Shown: piece after piece, positions 63,030 through 64,000 of the stretch
Layout: every line of letters starts with the position of its first letter
Numbering within the stretch: position 1 is the stretch's first letter
Source of the DNA: Thereva unica
Lineage: Eukaryota > Arthropoda > Insecta > Diptera > Therevidae
Assembly: GCA_949987705.1 (NCBI GenBank)
Contig: OX465281.1
Span: 144,074,876-144,138,875, forward strand
DNA: 64,000 nt
Direction: 5' to 3'
Notes under the pieces: model-generated
Told to the model about the DNA's origin: nothing
Seen by the model: only the letters and a program-made list of their open reading frames with translations
Database searches by the model: none
Translations under genes and position numbers: made by a program

Positions 63030-63870
63030 ATCAAAGAAGAAAGAAGGAGTGTAGAGTAGCTGGGTTGAGAAGTCATTCGCATCAATCATGTATGCGCCCC
63101 ACGTTTTTTCGTTTAAAATCTTACAAATATTTTCAAAGCTATTACAAAATCACAATCACAAATTTTCAGGACTATCTGTATGGGGTTAGGAATATGTTTG
63201 AGGTTCTAAATCTGTATGGGGCTTGGAGACATTATTTTATTCTTTTTAGCTCGTTATAAAAACGTGCTATATTAAAAAGTTTTTTTTTATCTAATAATTA
63301 TTTTCCGTTCAGTCATGTCTTTATTGTGTAGTTAGATATTGGCCTTTAATTATTAAAAAAATCAATTTTATTTAATATTTGGATTTCACAATTTCAGTTT
63401 CAAAATGAGTGCTCTTTTCATTTTAATATTATTAAGTTTCTTTTTTGACAATAATATCTCCAATTCTTCAGTTTTATGTTTGCAATTCTGAATTTTTGAA
63501 CAAATTTAATTTTTTTTACAAAACACAAAAATTACTAAGTAAAAAAAGTAAATTGAAAAAAATCATAAATTGCAAACATTATAAAAATTGAAGTTAGTAA
63601 TAAAGATAAAAGATAAACATGTGAAAAATTTACATATGTATGTCAGAAATGTAAAAATCCCCAAATATGTAGTCGAAATGGGAAAATGGCAAAAACATAA
63701 AACTTATCATAAACAATTACAAAGACTTTACACATTCAAAGTCAAATCTTACAAACGCGAAAATTCCAAAAATTCAAATATTATGAATAGAGTTGCATTG
63801 TATTTCTAGGAAAATGAAGAAAATGTGGTCTAAAAATAGATTTCGAAGTAATAATGTAGCGACGGAGGTA
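63030..63870. other. AT-rich stretch without a recognisable gene
   Basis: Only short ORFs (for example 63588-63809) with no family match. Confidence 0.55.
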
Positions 63871-63879
63871 TAAATAAAA

Positions 63880-64000
63880 ACTGAGGGCAAAAGCGGTTTA
63901 AGTTTTCGTAGAGGGCAAAAACGGTTTAGAGAGTTAATCCGCTTTTGCTCTAAGACTTTTGCCGTTCCGTTCTTGCTCTGAATAATAGTTGAACCATTTT
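63880..64000. repeat. GAGGGCAAAARCGGTTTA motif cluster
   Basis: GAGGGCAAAAGCGGTTTAAG and GAGGGCAAAAACGGTTTAGA 35 nt apart, then inverse forms CCGCTTTTGCTCT and CCGTTCTTGCTCTG. Same motif as 59.82-60.08 kb. Runs off the window end. Confidence 0.6.

Overview
The window is a transposable-element-dense stretch of eukaryotic DNA, most likely from an insect and possibly a fly. Evidence: Ty3/Gypsy elements of the CsRn1 type, BEL/Pao, R1-type non-LTR retrotransposons, hAT, Helitrons and tRNA-derived repeats, spliceosomal introns in the transposase, and frequent ACATATGTA-type low-complexity tracts of the kind common in brachyceran genomes. I found no host protein-coding gene, no rRNA gene and no convincing intact tRNA gene. 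The species call is inference.

Layout. 1-3.2 kb: decayed BEL/Pao pol. 3.3-6.1 kb: two head-to-tail Helitrons, the first carrying nine 128-bp minisatellite units, the second carrying Helitron Rep scars. 6.1-8.5 kb: no recognisable gene. 8.5-10.9 kb: decayed endonuclease/RT non-LTR element. 11.1-15.5 kb: two copies of a non-autonomous repeat family ending in inverted AACTTCCCAGTAT, plus foldback elements.

15.73-46.37 kb is one nested stack. The outer element is a + strand CsRn1-like Gypsy (here Gypsy-A; LTRs, PBS, gag, pol, 4-bp TSD CTCG). Its 5' leader was split by a - strand CsRn1-like Gypsy (Gypsy-B, 16.88-31.02 kb, 5-bp TSD ATTTA). Gypsy-B's upstream LTR was itself split twice: by a satellite/foldback block (23.2-26.0 kb) and by a complete hAT transposon (26.19-30.84 kb, 8-bp TSD GTGTATAC) whose three-exon transposase reads open. 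Gypsy-A's downstream LTR was split inside its (TA)n microsatellite by two tandem R1-type non-LTR elements with long ORFs (35.85-40.74 and 40.78-45.64 kb) and a TIR MITE (45.66-46.22 kb). Both Gypsy elements end gag with the slippery heptamer A_AAA_AAC directly before UAA, with pol in the -1 frame.

46.4-48.1 kb: satellite unit, three tRNA-like sequences and a 3' fragment of the AACTTCCCAGTAT family. 48.1-54.1 kb: another copy of that family, split by a second hAT copy (8-bp TSD CGGACCGA) whose transposase has a 1-nt deletion. 54.9-58.6 kb: truncated, frameshifted Gypsy/errantivirus-like gag-PR-RT-RNaseH. 58.6-64 kb: fragments of non-LTR elements on the - strand, a tRNA-headed SINE-like unit, and a diverged array of the same 128-bp repeat seen at 3.6 kb.

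The genes do not form a host pathway. They are parallel selfish machineries: gag/pol sets for LTR elements, ORF1/ORF2 pairs for R1-type elements, and a transposase for hAT, with non-autonomous repeats between them.
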